DNA of 64,000 nucleotides. It comes from Chitinophagaceae bacterium (GTDB lineage Bacteria > Bacteroidota > Bacteroidia > Chitinophagales > Chitinophagaceae). How positions within the stretch are numbered: the stretch's first letter is position 1; each line of letters opens with the position of its first letter. The notes under the pieces were generated by a model. The model did no database searches, was not told the origin of the DNA, and worked only from the letters and a program-made list of their open reading frames with translations. The position numbers and the translations under genes were made by a program. The stretch is from positions 310,001 to 374,000 of the forward strand of contig JAFKGQ010000010.1 of the NCBI GenBank assembly GCA_017307755.1. Reading direction: 5' to 3'. This document shows, piece by piece, positions 33,167-43,388 of this stretch.

Positions 33167-33556
33167 TCAGGATTTTCCGCTGGTGGAGACGACACCGTCC
33201 ACCATTTGATGAAGGGTACGCAGCGATAAGCTATTCTTTTCCAGAAAATCGAAAGAACCATATTGAAGGAAGACCTCTTTGGTATTCAACCCTTTCTGGC
33301 TTGAAAAGAGGATGATATAAATATCAGGATTGATAGCCCTCACCTGCTGAAGGGTATCGAGGCCATTCAGCTTGCCATCCAGATTATAATCCATCACGAT
33401 GACGGTAGGCCCCTTATCCAGCTCGTCCAGACAGGATTCCCCATTCGTATAAAAATGGATGTTCCTGCTAACAGATTCAAGCTCTTTAGCGATAAGGTTC
33501 TGATAAATCAAATTATCCTCGACGACGAAGATAACAGGCTCTTGATTGAATTCCAT
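33167..33556 (-). CDS. Single-domain response regulator
   Basis: 129 aa, a receiver domain only: acidic pair in FVVEDNLIYQNL, phospho-acceptor Asp in VIVMDYNLDGKLNG, Ser switch residue in IILFSSQKG; the place of the conserved Lys reads FLEKNSLSL. No output domain, so it likely passes phosphate or controls a partner by binding. It lies close to the hybrid kinase and sigma-54 regulator. Confidence 0.88.
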   Translation of the reverse strand: MEFNQEPVIFVVEDNLIYQNLIAKELESVSRNIHFYTNGESCLDELDKGPTVIVMDYNLDGKLNGLDTLQQVRAINPDIYIILFSSQKGLNTKEVFLQYGSFDFLEKNSLSLRTLHQMVDGVVSTSGKS

Positions 33557-33752
33557 ATATGATTGCTAAGTAGTGCAACCATATGCTCGGAAAATGGTGC
33601 CAGAAATAAAATCGCTTTAAATATTTGATTATCAATTACTAAAATTTAACAATCCCAGGACGGAACTCCCTATTTGGGAATGCTTTTCTTAGATTGGGCG
33701 AATAAAATCACGTAGAAACACCCATCAGATCATAAGTAGTTGTGCTTAATTT

Positions 33753-36101
33753 TTATACCATGACCTCCATCTGTAACTGACCGATACATTCGTGGATGAC
33801 AGTCCCTATCTTTTCCACCAGGGCGGGTATCTCTTCTATCTGTGTCTTTTGCTTGGCATTGGCTTCCACCGTACGGATCTCCTGTTTGATGGATTTGATG
33901 CCCATGGAATCTACCGTAGACTTCAGCTTGTGCGCCGTCTTGGCTACCAGATCCCAATTTTCCGCCTGTACGGCCTTTACCAGCTCATCCAGGTTCTGAG
34001 GCACCGTCTCGATAAAGAGCGCTACCATTTTTTTTATAAAGCCTTCATCACCTCCGGATACGGATTGCACCATGGATAGATCGTACAGTTTATTTTCGGG
34101 TAACATGCTTGTATGGTTTTTAAAGGGAATATTCTTTTCTGCGGATATAGAGGGGGTAAGGTCGATCAGGTTCCTCGAAATCACCCGAAACAGCCTGGGC
34201 TCGTCAAAAGGCTTGGACAGATAGTCATTCATACCGGCTGCCAGGTACCGTTCGCTATCCCCCTTCAGCGCATTGGCCGTCAGTGCGATAATAGGGATAT
34301 TTGCCTTAACGGGATCGGGTAACTGCCGGATATGCCGCGTCGCCTCCATACCATCCATCTCGGGCATCTGTACGTCCATGAGGATACAGTCGAAGGAGTC
34401 CGCCTGCATCTGCTCCACAGCCTCTCTCCCATTGTTCACGATGGTGACCTCAAAGTCCCATGATTCGAGTATATGCCGGGCAAGATACTGATTAAGCTCC
34501 ACATCTTCAGCCACTAACACCTTTTTGTGTCCCAGGCTCTTGTAATCAATTTCCTGGTTGTTTTCATTTTCCTGCATAACTTCCGTACTTAATTGATATG
34601 GGATCCGGATGGTAAATGCGGACCCTTTTCCTTCTTCGCTTTGAACCAGCAACTCCCCATTTTGCATCTCGATCATGTTCTTACAGATGGTCAGCCCCAG
34701 TCCCGTCCCTCCGTACTTGCGGGAAATGGCTGCATCGGCCTGTACAAATGGGTCGAAAATGGATCGGATCCGATCTTTTCCAATCCCGATACCCGTATCG
34801 CGAATGACGATCTCTGCTACGGCCCATTCCGCATTCTGCTCGATAATGCCCGTTACGATGGTGATGTTTCCCCTATCCGTAAACTTCAGGGCATTGCTCA
34901 AAATATTACTCAGCACCTGGCTCAACCGGTAAGGATCACCCCTTACTACCATATTCGTGGGTATGCCATTCTGAAAGATCAGACCCAGGTCCTTCTCCTC
35001 CGCCTTGTGGATAAAGGACTGTATCGACGTGGTGATCTTCTCCACCAGTTTGAACTCTATCTTCTCCAACTGCAGCTTGCCCGCAATGATCTTTTCAAGG
35101 TCTAATATATCATTCACAATGACCAGGAGACTGCTGGCAGCCTCCTGTATAAGTTTTAAATAATACCGCTGCTGGTCGTCCAGTTTGGTCTTAGCCATCA
35201 AGCCGGCCATACCCATGATGCCATTCATAGGCGTGCGTATCTCATGGCTCATGTGCGCCAAAAAGGATTCTTTTGCTTTTGCGGCCTCATCGGCGAGCTT
35301 TTTGGCATAGCGCAGCTCCTGTTCCATATGGATCCGCGCTGTGATGTCCTGTGAAAAGCCTATCACATAGGGTTCGATACCCGGCTCCTCCACCCTGTAG
35401 TTCTTATACAGAAGATAGATCCGCTCGCCCTTTTTATTCAATACGCAAAACACGCCGCTGACGGCTGTGCTGCTGGTCCTTATAGCCTGTATATACTCTT
35501 CTTCGAATTTGTCTTTGTGATCGGGTGGGATAAAATCCTGGATCCGGGTGCCTAACATTTCTCCTTCGGCATAGCCTAATACCCTGCAGACCTCGGGGTT
35601 GATAGTCAACAGTCTGCCGTCCATGTCGTGTGTACAGATGAGTGCCTGACTATAGTTGAATAAGTCCCTGTATCTTTTTTCGCTACGCCTGATCTTCTCT
35701 TCGAACTCTTTTTTCTCTGTGATCGTCACCCCATAGATGATCACCCATTGTACCTCCCCTTTATCATCCATAACGGGGTATACGGTCTGTAAATAATGCT
35801 GATATGCTCCTTTTTCATCCTGGAACTCCTCCCCCCACTCCACCATCTGCCGGGTCCGCAGTACCTTTCCAAACACCTGCCGGCGAGCCCTGGCTGTCCT
35901 TTCCGGCCGGCCTGCATGCCTACAGAATTCCTCATTGGTCTTGCCGATCATCCATTCCCTCAGTTCAGGGTCAGGGACGGCACTGGGATTTACAAAAAGA
36001 TACCTGTAATTTATGTCTGCGACGATGATCTCCGCCGGGATCTTATTCAGTATCTCTTCGTAAAAACTATAATGCCTTACCAACTCTTGTAGCAAACTCA
36101 T
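33753..36101 (-). CDS. Hybrid histidine kinase (PAS-PAS-HisKA-HATPase-REC-Hpt)
   Basis: 782 aa, no transmembrane helix. Two PAS-type sensors (~10-130 and ~140-265), HisKA with His in LAHMSHEIRTPMNG (~residue 283), ATPase N-box SNILSNALKFTD and G-boxes DTGIGIG and GGTGLGL, a receiver (Asp in CILMDVQMPEMDG), and a C-terminal Hpt domain with His in VAKTAHKLKST (~737). The full phosphorelay chain lies in one protein; the final acceptor could be the sigma-54 activator gene upstream or the REC-only protein downstream. Confidence 0.93.
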   Translation of the reverse strand: MSLLQELVRHYSFYEEILNKIPAEIIVADINYRYLFVNPSAVPDPELREWMIGKTNEEFCRHAGRPERTARARRQVFGKVLRTRQMVEWGEEFQDEKGAYQHYLQTVYPVMDDKGEVQWVIIYGVTITEKKEFEEKIRRSEKRYRDLFNYSQALICTHDMDGRLLTINPEVCRVLGYAEGEMLGTRIQDFIPPDHKDKFEEEYIQAIRTSSTAVSGVFCVLNKKGERIYLLYKNYRVEEPGIEPYVIGFSQDITARIHMEQELRYAKKLADEAAKAKESFLAHMSHEIRTPMNGIMGMAGLMAKTKLDDQQRYYLKLIQEAASSLLVIVNDILDLEKIIAGKLQLEKIEFKLVEKITTSIQSFIHKAEEKDLGLIFQNGIPTNMVVRGDPYRLSQVLSNILSNALKFTDRGNITIVTGIIEQNAEWAVAEIVIRDTGIGIGKDRIRSIFDPFVQADAAISRKYGGTGLGLTICKNMIEMQNGELLVQSEEGKGSAFTIRIPYQLSTEVMQENENNQEIDYKSLGHKKVLVAEDVELNQYLARHILESWDFEVTIVNNGREAVEQMQADSFDCILMDVQMPEMDGMEATRHIRQLPDPVKANIPIIALTANALKGDSERYLAAGMNDYLSKPFDEPRLFRVISRNLIDLTPSISAEKNIPFKNHTSMLPENKLYDLSMVQSVSGGDEGFIKKMVALFIETVPQNLDELVKAVQAENWDLVAKTAHKLKSTVDSMGIKSIKQEIRTVEANAKQKTQIEEIPALVEKIGTVIHECIGQLQMEVMV

Positions 36102-36119
36102 GCACGCTGATTTAGGGGC

Positions 36120-37481
36120 TTACTTCATCTTCAGTTCCCCGTTCTGTATCATGCGGTAAAGCGTGGATTTACCTACATCCAGCTTCTTGGCAACGAGCAG
36201 AACGTCTTTGTCATACTTGTCCAAATAATGCTGCAGGATTTGTATCTCGAACTCTTTAAGGGTCATTTCTTTGTTGAGCAGGTCCGCAATGCTGGCGGAC
36301 GTGTTCAGCGTAATGTGTTCGGGTTGTATCAGCTCATCATCCGCCATTACGACGGCCAGTTCCACCACGGACTTCAACTCGCGTACATTCCCGGGAAACG
36401 GGTACTGCATCAGCTTTTGCTGTGCTTCCGGGGATAAGGCTTTTTTCTCCAGCTTGTTCTCCTTTATAAAGCCATCGATAAAATGCTTGGATAAGATCAG
36501 GATATCATTGCCTCTCTCACGTAAAGGGGGCAGGTAGATGGGCAGGCCTATCAAACGATAGTAAAGGTCTTCGCGAAAACTCTTGTTCTTTACCTCTTCC
36601 AGTAGGTTCTTATGCGTTGCTACTACTATTCGAACGTCTATTTTGGTCACGGTATTGCTGCCGATACGGGTAATCTCCCGCTCTTGCAGGACACGCAGCA
36701 GCTTGGCCTGTAGATTGATATCCAGCTCCCCTATCTCATCCAGGAATAGTGTACCCTTGTCCGCCTCTTCAAATTTCCCTATCCTGCGCGTCACGGCGCC
36801 TGTAAAAGCGCCTTTCTCATGACCAAACAGCTCGCTCTCGATCAGGTCCCTGGGGATGGCAGCTACGTTCACGGCCACAAACGGCTGCTTATGTCTTTCG
36901 GAATTATAATGGATCGCCTTTGCGATCATCTCCTTTCCGGACCCGGTCTCACCGGTGACAGACACTGTAATATTCGTCTTCGCTGCTTTCTCAATCAAAG
37001 AGAAGACTTTTAGTATCTGTTCGCTTTTACCAAGGATCATCTGGGAGAAATCGTACTTGCGTCCTACCTGGCTTTTCAAGGTTTCTACCTCTTGTTTCAG
37101 GTTGCTGATCTCCCGCAGGTGCAGAATACTATTCCAGAGTCTGTCCTTTGTATCATCATCCTTAACTATATAATCGAAGGCCCCATTCTTCAACAGGTTG
37201 ATCGCAGTAGCCACGTCTTCCTGTCCCGAAATAACAATGACCCGGATGTCGGGATTGTGCTCCCGGATCTTCTTCAGCACCTCCGCACCGTCGCAATCCG
37301 GCAGGGAGTAGTCCAGGGTCACTACATCAGGATTCTCATGGAGCTGGGCAAAAAAATCTTTGGGAGATTCAAACCGTTTGACTTCATATTCCGGATTGAG
37401 AGAGAGATAATGCTGGAGCATACTGCCATACCAGACATCATCTTCGACGATAAAAACTCTGAAAGGATGATGGTTTTTCAT
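36120..37481 (-). CDS. NtrC-type sigma-54-dependent response regulator
   Basis: 453 aa. Receiver with Asp in VVTLDYSLPDCDG (~55), AAA+ domain with Walker A GETGSGKEMIAKA (~180), the sigma-54 contact loop GAFTGA (~235), Walker B KGTLFLDEIGELD and R-fingers in LPPLRERGNDI, then a Fis-type HTH (VAKKLDVGKSTLYRMIQNG). It activates sigma-54 promoters when phosphorylated. It lies 18 bp upstream of the hybrid kinase gene, so one operon and probably one pathway. Confidence 0.94.
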   Translation of the reverse strand: MKNHHPFRVFIVEDDVWYGSMLQHYLSLNPEYEVKRFESPKDFFAQLHENPDVVTLDYSLPDCDGAEVLKKIREHNPDIRVIVISGQEDVATAINLLKNGAFDYIVKDDDTKDRLWNSILHLREISNLKQEVETLKSQVGRKYDFSQMILGKSEQILKVFSLIEKAAKTNITVSVTGETGSGKEMIAKAIHYNSERHKQPFVAVNVAAIPRDLIESELFGHEKGAFTGAVTRRIGKFEEADKGTLFLDEIGELDINLQAKLLRVLQEREITRIGSNTVTKIDVRIVVATHKNLLEEVKNKSFREDLYYRLIGLPIYLPPLRERGNDILILSKHFIDGFIKENKLEKKALSPEAQQKLMQYPFPGNVRELKSVVELAVVMADDELIQPEHITLNTSASIADLLNKEMTLKEFEIQILQHYLDKYDKDVLLVAKKLDVGKSTLYRMIQNGELKMK

Positions 37482-37740
37482 ATTTGCGTTTATATAGGGA
37501 TATGATTCTAACGTCGAATCGGCTAATTTATTCCCATATTAAGACAATTTCCAATTTATAAGACCGGATTTTCCAAATTAGGGATTAATATAGTATAACG
37601 ATAGGTGTTTGTACGTATTGTTTACCTGGGAAACCTGTTTAAATTACCCCTCCTGGGGCATGCCGGGAAGGGGCAAAGGAGGACGAGAAGACGTCCCGGG
37701 ATGGGATGGCAGATTCAGGCGAGTCCCTTACCTTTACGCC

Positions 37741-40700
37741 ATGTCCATTCATCGGGAAAAACTCCAGCAGCATTTCCAGGAAGAGTACCGGAGGCTGAAT
37801 GAGCAGCAGCGTTTGGCCGTCGACACCACGGAAGGGCCCGTCATGGTGATAGCCGGACCAGGTACAGGGAAAACCCAGATCCTGGCCGCCCGTATCGGGA
37901 AAATACTCTTAGACACCGACGTATCCCCCCAAAATATCCTCTGTCTGACCTATACGGACGCGGGGGCCATCGCCATGCGCCGGCGTCTCCTCTCCTTTAT
38001 CGGTCCTGACGCCTATAAGGTTAATATTCATACCTTTCACAGCTTTTGCAACGATATCATCCAGGAAAACCTGCCTCTTTTTGAAAAGACCAGCCTGGAC
38101 CCTATCTCCGACCTGGAAAAGATCCAGCTTTTTAAAACTCTTATCGACGAATTCCCCAAGAACCACCCCCTCAAACGCTATCGAGGAGACGTCTATTTCG
38201 AGATGAGCAATCTGGCCAACCTCTTCTCCACGATGAAACGGGAAGGCTGGACACCGGCCTTTATCAATAGCAGGATCGATCAATACCTGGCGGAATTGCC
38301 TACGAGAGACGAATATATAGCCAAGAGGGCCATCAAAGATTTTAAGAAAGGGGACGTCCGCACCGACAAGATCGCCGAAGAGGCGGAAAAAATGAACAAG
38401 CTGCGTGCGGCAGTTGGCGAGTTCGATCGTTTTCAGGACCTGATGCGAAAGCATAACCGCTATGATTTCGACGATATGATCAATTGGGTCATCCGGGCCT
38501 TCGAAGAGAATAAAACGTTGCTTTCCAGCTACCAGGAACGTTATCAATATATATTGGTAGATGAATACCAGGATACCAGCGGTACTCAGAACAAACTGGT
38601 GAACCTGCTCATCAGCTATTGGGATCAGCCCAACGTATTTGTTGTGGGAGACGACGACCAAAGTATCTACCGCTTCCAGGGCGCCAACGTGGAGAACATG
38701 CTGGACTTCGCCCATCAATACGAGAAAGATCTGCTCACGGTGGTGCTCACTCATAATTACCGGAGCACCCAACCCATCCTGGATATTTCCCGAACCCTGA
38801 TCGACAAGAATGAAGAACGGCTGGTCCGTCAGCTTCCGGGATTGTCAAAGGAGCTTGTCTCCAGCCATCCTCTTATCAGTGCCCTGAAATATCCGCCCCG
38901 TATCCTGGAATACAAGGACCCTCGTGAAGAAATGACGGATATCACCCTGCATGTGGAAAAGCTGGTAAATGAGGAAGGAGTCGCCCCGGGAAGGATCGCC
39001 ATTATTTACAAGGAGAATAAATATGGCGAGGAGATCGCCCGGTTCCTGCAGTTGAAGAAGATACCGGTGTATAGTAAACGCAACCTCAACCTTTTTGAGG
39101 AGCCTTTTGCACAAAAGATCATCCTTTTATTACGTTATCTGGCAGCCGAGCATGACGCCCCCTATGGCGGAGATGAAATGTTGTTCGAGATCCTGCACTT
39201 CGATTTTTTTTCTATTCCGCCCATCGAAATAGCCAAACTGTCCGTCGAGGTGGCGGACCGGCAGTTCAGCGATCAAAAGACCTCTATCCGCCGACTGCTG
39301 TATGAAAAGGCCAACCGCCCCGCGCGGGACCTCTTTGACGCCGGCTTGCCGGAGGGTATGAAAAAGGCCAGCTATGCATTGGAAAAGTTGATCGGGGACG
39401 CTGCCAATGTCACCCTGCAGACTTTATTCGAGCACTGTATCCGGGATACGGGCTTGCTGGCCTATGTCCTGAAAAGCCCTGAAAAGATCTGGCTGATGCA
39501 GGTGATCACGGCCCTCTTTGACTTTATAAAAGAGGAATCCCGTCGTGATCCGGACCTGAACCTGCAACGACTCGTGCAGATGATCGACCTGATGAAGGAC
39601 AACGGCATTTCCCTCCCCCTTATACAGGTGGCGGGCAGCGACAAGGCTGTCAATCTTCTCACGGCCCATGGCTCCAAGGGACTGGAGTTCGAATACGTCT
39701 TTTTCGCCGGAGCCAATGCAACGACCTGGGAAAAAAAGCGAAAACCAGGGGGCGGCTATAAATACCCGGATACCCTGTTCTCTTCCCGGGTAAACGGTGA
39801 GGCTTCAGACGAGGAAGAGCTGCGGAGGCTGTTCTATGTGGCGCTGACCCGGGTGGAACAGCATTTATTTATCTCTTACGCCCGTCACCGCCAGGATAAC
39901 AAGGAACTGGAACCCTCTGTCTTTATTGCGGAAATATTGGACCAGCATGCCCTGCCGGTGGAAAAGGTGGTCGTTCCGGAGTCAGTCAAGGCTGACTTTT
40001 CGGCCCTCCCCTTTACTGAAACGGTAGCGCCGGAGATCGCGGCAGCGGAAGAAGCCTTTATCACCCGCACGCTGGAAAAGTTCGTGATGAACGTGACGGC
40101 CCTGAACAACTATCTCAAATGCCCGTTGGAGTTTTATTACAGAAACCTGATACGGATACCTTCGCCAAAGAATGAAGCGACGGAATTCGGTAGTGCGGTA
40201 CACTTTGCCCTTCAACGGTTATTCGAAAAGATGAAGGCTCATGCGGCTGAGCAATTTCCTGAAAAAGCAGAGATGCTGCAGGATTTCAGATGGTATATGC
40301 ATCGTCACCGGGAGATCTTTACCCGGGAAGCTTTTGCCCGCCGAATGGAATACGGGCAGGAAGTATTGGGTAATTATTACGACAAATACATCTACGAGTG
40401 GAATAAGATCGTGGCCGTGGAAAGAAATATCCGGAATGTGATGGTAAAGGGTGTACCCCTAAAAGGCAAGTTAGATAAGTTGGAATTCCAGGGAAAAGAG
40501 GTCAACGTAGTGGATTATAAAACGGGAGACGTAGACAAAGCAAAGGATAAACTGACCCCGCCCAACCCGAATACCCCTAACGGAGGGGACTACTGGCGGC
40601 AGGCCGTATTCTATAAGATACTGGTGGATAGCTATGAGCAAAAAGACTGGAAAGTGGTGAGCACGGAATTTGACTTTGTCGAGCCGGATAAGAAAAAGGA

Positions 40701-40911
40701 ATACCGGAAAGTAAAGATCCCGATCACGCCTGCGGACATCACCACGGTCACCCATCAAATAGAAACTACCTGGCGGAAGATACAGAACCGGGAATTCTAT
40801 ACAGGCTGCGGAGAGCCGAACTGCCATTGGTGCAATTTTGTAAAGACGAACAACCTGGCTATCGTATTGCATGAGGTTGGCGTGGAAGAAGAGGAGGGGG
40901 AGGAGATTTAA
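37741..40911 (+). CDS. UvrD-like helicase fused to a PD-(D/E)XK nuclease
   Basis: 1056 aa. Superfamily 1A helicase motifs: Q-motif LNEQQRLAVDT, Walker A GPGTGKTQI (~37-46), motif II LVDEYQDTSG (~275), motif III GDDDQSIYRFQGA, motif V LTAHGSKGLEFEYVF, motif VI RLFYVALTRVEQ. The C-terminal third holds a RecB/AddB-type nuclease: LKCPLEFYYR, VVDYKTGD (~925), and the Cys cluster CGEPNCHWC (~1022), which with the earlier Cys can bind a 4Fe-4S cluster. Likely processes DNA ends in repair. Start at 37741; upstream codons are noncoding-like. Confidence 0.92.
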   Translation: MSIHREKLQQHFQEEYRRLNEQQRLAVDTTEGPVMVIAGPGTGKTQILAARIGKILLDTDVSPQNILCLTYTDAGAIAMRRRLLSFIGPDAYKVNIHTFHSFCNDIIQENLPLFEKTSLDPISDLEKIQLFKTLIDEFPKNHPLKRYRGDVYFEMSNLANLFSTMKREGWTPAFINSRIDQYLAELPTRDEYIAKRAIKDFKKGDVRTDKIAEEAEKMNKLRAAVGEFDRFQDLMRKHNRYDFDDMINWVIRAFEENKTLLSSYQERYQYILVDEYQDTSGTQNKLVNLLISYWDQPNVFVVGDDDQSIYRFQGANVENMLDFAHQYEKDLLTVVLTHNYRSTQPILDISRTLIDKNEERLVRQLPGLSKELVSSHPLISALKYPPRILEYKDPREEMTDITLHVEKLVNEEGVAPGRIAIIYKENKYGEEIARFLQLKKIPVYSKRNLNLFEEPFAQKIILLLRYLAAEHDAPYGGDEMLFEILHFDFFSIPPIEIAKLSVEVADRQFSDQKTSIRRLLYEKANRPARDLFDAGLPEGMKKASYALEKLIGDAANVTLQTLFEHCIRDTGLLAYVLKSPEKIWLMQVITALFDFIKEESRRDPDLNLQRLVQMIDLMKDNGISLPLIQVAGSDKAVNLLTAHGSKGLEFEYVFFAGANATTWEKKRKPGGGYKYPDTLFSSRVNGEASDEEELRRLFYVALTRVEQHLFISYARHRQDNKELEPSVFIAEILDQHALPVEKVVVPESVKADFSALPFTETVAPEIAAAEEAFITRTLEKFVMNVTALNNYLKCPLEFYYRNLIRIPSPKNEATEFGSAVHFALQRLFEKMKAHAAEQFPEKAEMLQDFRWYMHRHREIFTREAFARRMEYGQEVLGNYYDKYIYEWNKIVAVERNIRNVMVKGVPLKGKLDKLEFQGKEVNVVDYKTGDVDKAKDKLTPPNPNTPNGGDYWRQAVFYKILVDSYEQKDWKVVSTEFDFVEPDKKKEYRKVKIPITPADITTVTHQIETTWRKIQNREFYTGCGEPNCHWCNFVKTNNLAIVLHEVGVEEEEGEEI

Positions 40912-40957
40912 GCTATTATTAGCAAGCATCTTTCATCAATCACCGTATTTTTACAGC

Positions 40958-42403
40958 ATGAAGATCCAGCACGGTCCGTCATTTTTCCTTCTCTTTTTTA
41001 TCACCATCATCAACCTATTGGGCGGCTCAGGCTGCGCCAATATTGTCCCTCCCCTGGGCGGCCCCAGGGACACCCTGCCGCCAAAACTGGTGTATGTCAC
41101 GCCCCGGGATTCCAGCAAGCGCTTCAATGCGAATAAGATCGTCTTTTATTTTAACGAGTACATCGACCCAAAGGATGTACGGACGGAATTGATCGTCTCT
41201 CCTGTCCCCAAGACAGAGCCTATAGTGGATGCGAGATTAAGGACGCTTACGGTGCGGATAAAAGATACCCTGCAGCCCAATACCACTTATTCATTCAATT
41301 TCGGCAATGCCATCCGGGATGTCAATGAAGGCAATATTTTAAGGGGCTTTACGTATGTTTTTTCTACGGGCTTTTATCTGGACTCCATGACATTTTCCGG
41401 CAACGTGCTGGTAGCTAACACAGGCAAGGTGGATAGCACCCTGATCGTTATGCTGCACAGGAACCTGGACGATTCGGCTGTCGTAAAGGAGAAACCCCGT
41501 TATATCGCCAGGGTGGACACGCTGGGCAGGTTCCGCTTTCGCTTTATCGAGCCGGGCAAATATGCGCTCTATGCCATGAAGGATGATGCAGGCACCCGGA
41601 GATATCTTTCTGCCGCCTCGCTGTTCGCATTTTCCGACACACCTGTAGTCATCGGGCCTAACACGCCGCCCTCCACGCTATATGCTTTTGTGGAGCCGGA
41701 TACGAGCAAAAAGACCACCGGCAAAAGCGGTACGGGGAGCAAGGGGGGAGGCAATGCAAGCAAGGAAAAGGAAAAAGAGAAGGACAGACGGCTGCAACTG
41801 CAAACCAATATCCCTGGCGGAGAATTTGATATACTCGATACTTTTAAGCTGCAATTCACCACTCCGCTGAAATTCTTTGATTCCACCAAGATCCGTTTTA
41901 CCGACGACGATTACAAGGATATAGACCCGAAGACCTATCAATTCAAAAGGGACTCCACGGCCAAACTGTTCTCCATGATGTATACCTGGCCAACGGCTAC
42001 CAGGTACCATATGATCTTACCCAAGGACTTTGCAGAGGATACGTTAGGGAAAAAACTGTTGAAAGCGGATACGCTTACCTTCCATACCAAGAAAGACATC
42101 GATTATGGAGAGGTCCGGGTCCGTATACTCAACCTCGATCTTTCCAAAAAGCCTGTTCTGCAATTCGTCGTCCAGGACGCCGTAAAATTCTCCCATACAT
42201 TCAAAGGCGGGAAGGAGTTCCGGCAACTGCTGTTTGCCCCCGGAGAGTATGAGCTGCGTGTCCTCTACGATACCAACGGCAATGGGACCTGGGATTCCGG
42301 GCAGTTCTTTGGCAAGCACCGGCAGCCCGAACGGGTGATCCCCATCAAAAAGAAGCTGAACGTCAAGGCCAACTGGGACAATGACATGGATATTACGTTG
42401 TAA
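40958..42403 (+). CDS. Lipoprotein with N-terminal Ig-like domain
   Basis: About 481 aa. Signal peptide with lipobox LLGGSGC. The PPLGGPRDTLPPKLVYVTPR and FNEYIDPKDVRTELIVSPVP pattern is that of the SbsA-type bacterial Ig-like domain found as the first domain of these Bacteroidota lipoproteins. A Lys/Gly/Ser-rich linker (~265-290) separates it from a beta-rich second half. Surface or periplasmic, function unknown. A TATTTTTA box ends four bases before the ATG. Confidence 0.85.
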   Translation: MKIQHGPSFFLLFFITIINLLGGSGCANIVPPLGGPRDTLPPKLVYVTPRDSSKRFNANKIVFYFNEYIDPKDVRTELIVSPVPKTEPIVDARLRTLTVRIKDTLQPNTTYSFNFGNAIRDVNEGNILRGFTYVFSTGFYLDSMTFSGNVLVANTGKVDSTLIVMLHRNLDDSAVVKEKPRYIARVDTLGRFRFRFIEPGKYALYAMKDDAGTRRYLSAASLFAFSDTPVVIGPNTPPSTLYAFVEPDTSKKTTGKSGTGSKGGGNASKEKEKEKDRRLQLQTNIPGGEFDILDTFKLQFTTPLKFFDSTKIRFTDDDYKDIDPKTYQFKRDSTAKLFSMMYTWPTATRYHMILPKDFAEDTLGKKLLKADTLTFHTKKDIDYGEVRVRILNLDLSKKPVLQFVVQDAVKFSHTFKGGKEFRQLLFAPGEYELRVLYDTNGNGTWDSGQFFGKHRQPERVIPIKKKLNVKANWDNDMDITL

Positions 42404-42450
42404 ACCGCCGGGGATAGGGGGACGGTAGCGGGGGACTGACGGGGTTGTCG

Positions 42451-42458
42451 TATCTTTG
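42451..42458 (+). promoter_or_regulatory. recR -7 box
   Basis: TATCTTTG, fitting TAnnTTTG, ends four bases before the ATG at 42463, so transcription would start at or next to the start codon. This placing supports the ATG at 42463. Confidence 0.5.
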
Positions 42459-42462
42459 TTGT

Positions 42463-43083
42463 ATGCAATTTTCTTCTGATCTACTTGAGAGTGCGGTGAA
42501 CGAGTTTGCCAAATTACCAGGCATCGGGAAGAAAACAGCCCTTCGCCTGGTGCTGCATTTGCTAAAGACAGATGCCTCGCTCGTACAGGGTTTTGGCGAG
42601 ACAGTGATCCGGATGCGGCAGGAGATCAAATTCTGTCAACGCTGTTTTAATGTGGCTGATGCGGATATCTGTTCCATCTGCGCTAATTCCCTCCGCAAAC
42701 AGGAGTTGATCTGTGTGGTAGAAAGTATCCGGGAGGTCATTGCGATCGAAAGCACCCAACAATATAACGGCACTTACCATGTTCTGGGAGGGGTCATTTC
42801 CCCCCTGGACGGTGTGGGTCCCGATCAGCTGAATATCGAGGCCCTGGTGGGCCGGGTACAAAAAGAACATACCCAGGAGCTTATTTTCGCCCTTAACCCC
42901 ACTATACAGGGGGATACTACCATTTATTACATTCAAAAACGTCTGCAGGGCTGCGGGGCCCGGTTTACCACCATCGCCAGGGGTATCGCTTTTGGGGGAG
43001 AGCTGGAATACGCGGATGAAATGACCCTGGCAAGGAGCATTACCAATCGCCTCCCAGTAGAAAGCTATATGGCAGGGCGGTAG
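42463..43083 (+). CDS. recR: Recombination mediator RecR
   Basis: 206 aa. Helix-hairpin-helix KLPGIGKKTALRLVLHLL, the Cys4 zinc finger FCQRCFNVADADICSIC, and the Toprim domain (ICVVESIREVIAIESTQQYN; YHVLGGVISPLDGVGPDQLN). Length and order are typical. With RecF/RecO it loads RecA on gapped DNA. It follows the helicase-nuclease and lipoprotein genes. Confidence 0.97.
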   Translation: MQFSSDLLESAVNEFAKLPGIGKKTALRLVLHLLKTDASLVQGFGETVIRMRQEIKFCQRCFNVADADICSICANSLRKQELICVVESIREVIAIESTQQYNGTYHVLGGVISPLDGVGPDQLNIEALVGRVQKEHTQELIFALNPTIQGDTTIYYIQKRLQGCGARFTTIARGIAFGGELEYADEMTLARSITNRLPVESYMAGR

Positions 43084-43388
43084 CCTCCGGCAGAGGGCTC
43101 CCTGGGACAAGACGGGCTTGCTACTTTGTTAATCCATGGTTTTTATGTACCTTTATATTCGGAACAGGCGGATTTGTTTATTGTTCAGCCTGTCCGGCGA
43201 GCGCCAGCGCTTCTGCAAAGAAGTAAAAACTGAACTAATAAACGTTTGAAATAATCATCCTTTTTATCCTTCTTCAGGTTATTTCCCTCGTTATCACCCG
43301 TTCAGGAAATTTTTCTTACTAAAAAGCGTTTGGAACAATTTGTTAATAAGGATCCGCAAGGAGAGCGCGGAAAAAAGGAGCTATTATC
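43084..43388. other. Leader region upstream of the methionine synthase genes
   Basis: 305 bases without a gene. No B12, SAM or other known riboswitch signature was recognised (no B12 box, no SAM-I core). Close to the start codon is an AAGGAG-like purine stretch (43358-43373), unusual strength for this phylum. A long untranslated leader with unknown control is possible. Confidence 0.4.

Noticed and set aside
33584..33602. Sigma-54-like promoter (TGGCACC...GAGCA, minus strand) upstream of the REC-only gene
   Set aside because: The GG and GC pairs are 15 bases apart rather than the required 12, and TTGC is not present, so it does not fit a sigma-54 promoter.
40871..40957. N-terminal extension of the Ig-like lipoprotein
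   Set aside because: It overlaps the helicase gene and would bury the lipoprotein signal peptide; the ATG at 40958 is better.
43084..43388. Riboswitch (B12 or SAM) upstream of the methionine synthase genes
   Set aside because: No B12 box and no SAM riboswitch core could be recognised; only a long leader with a purine stretch.
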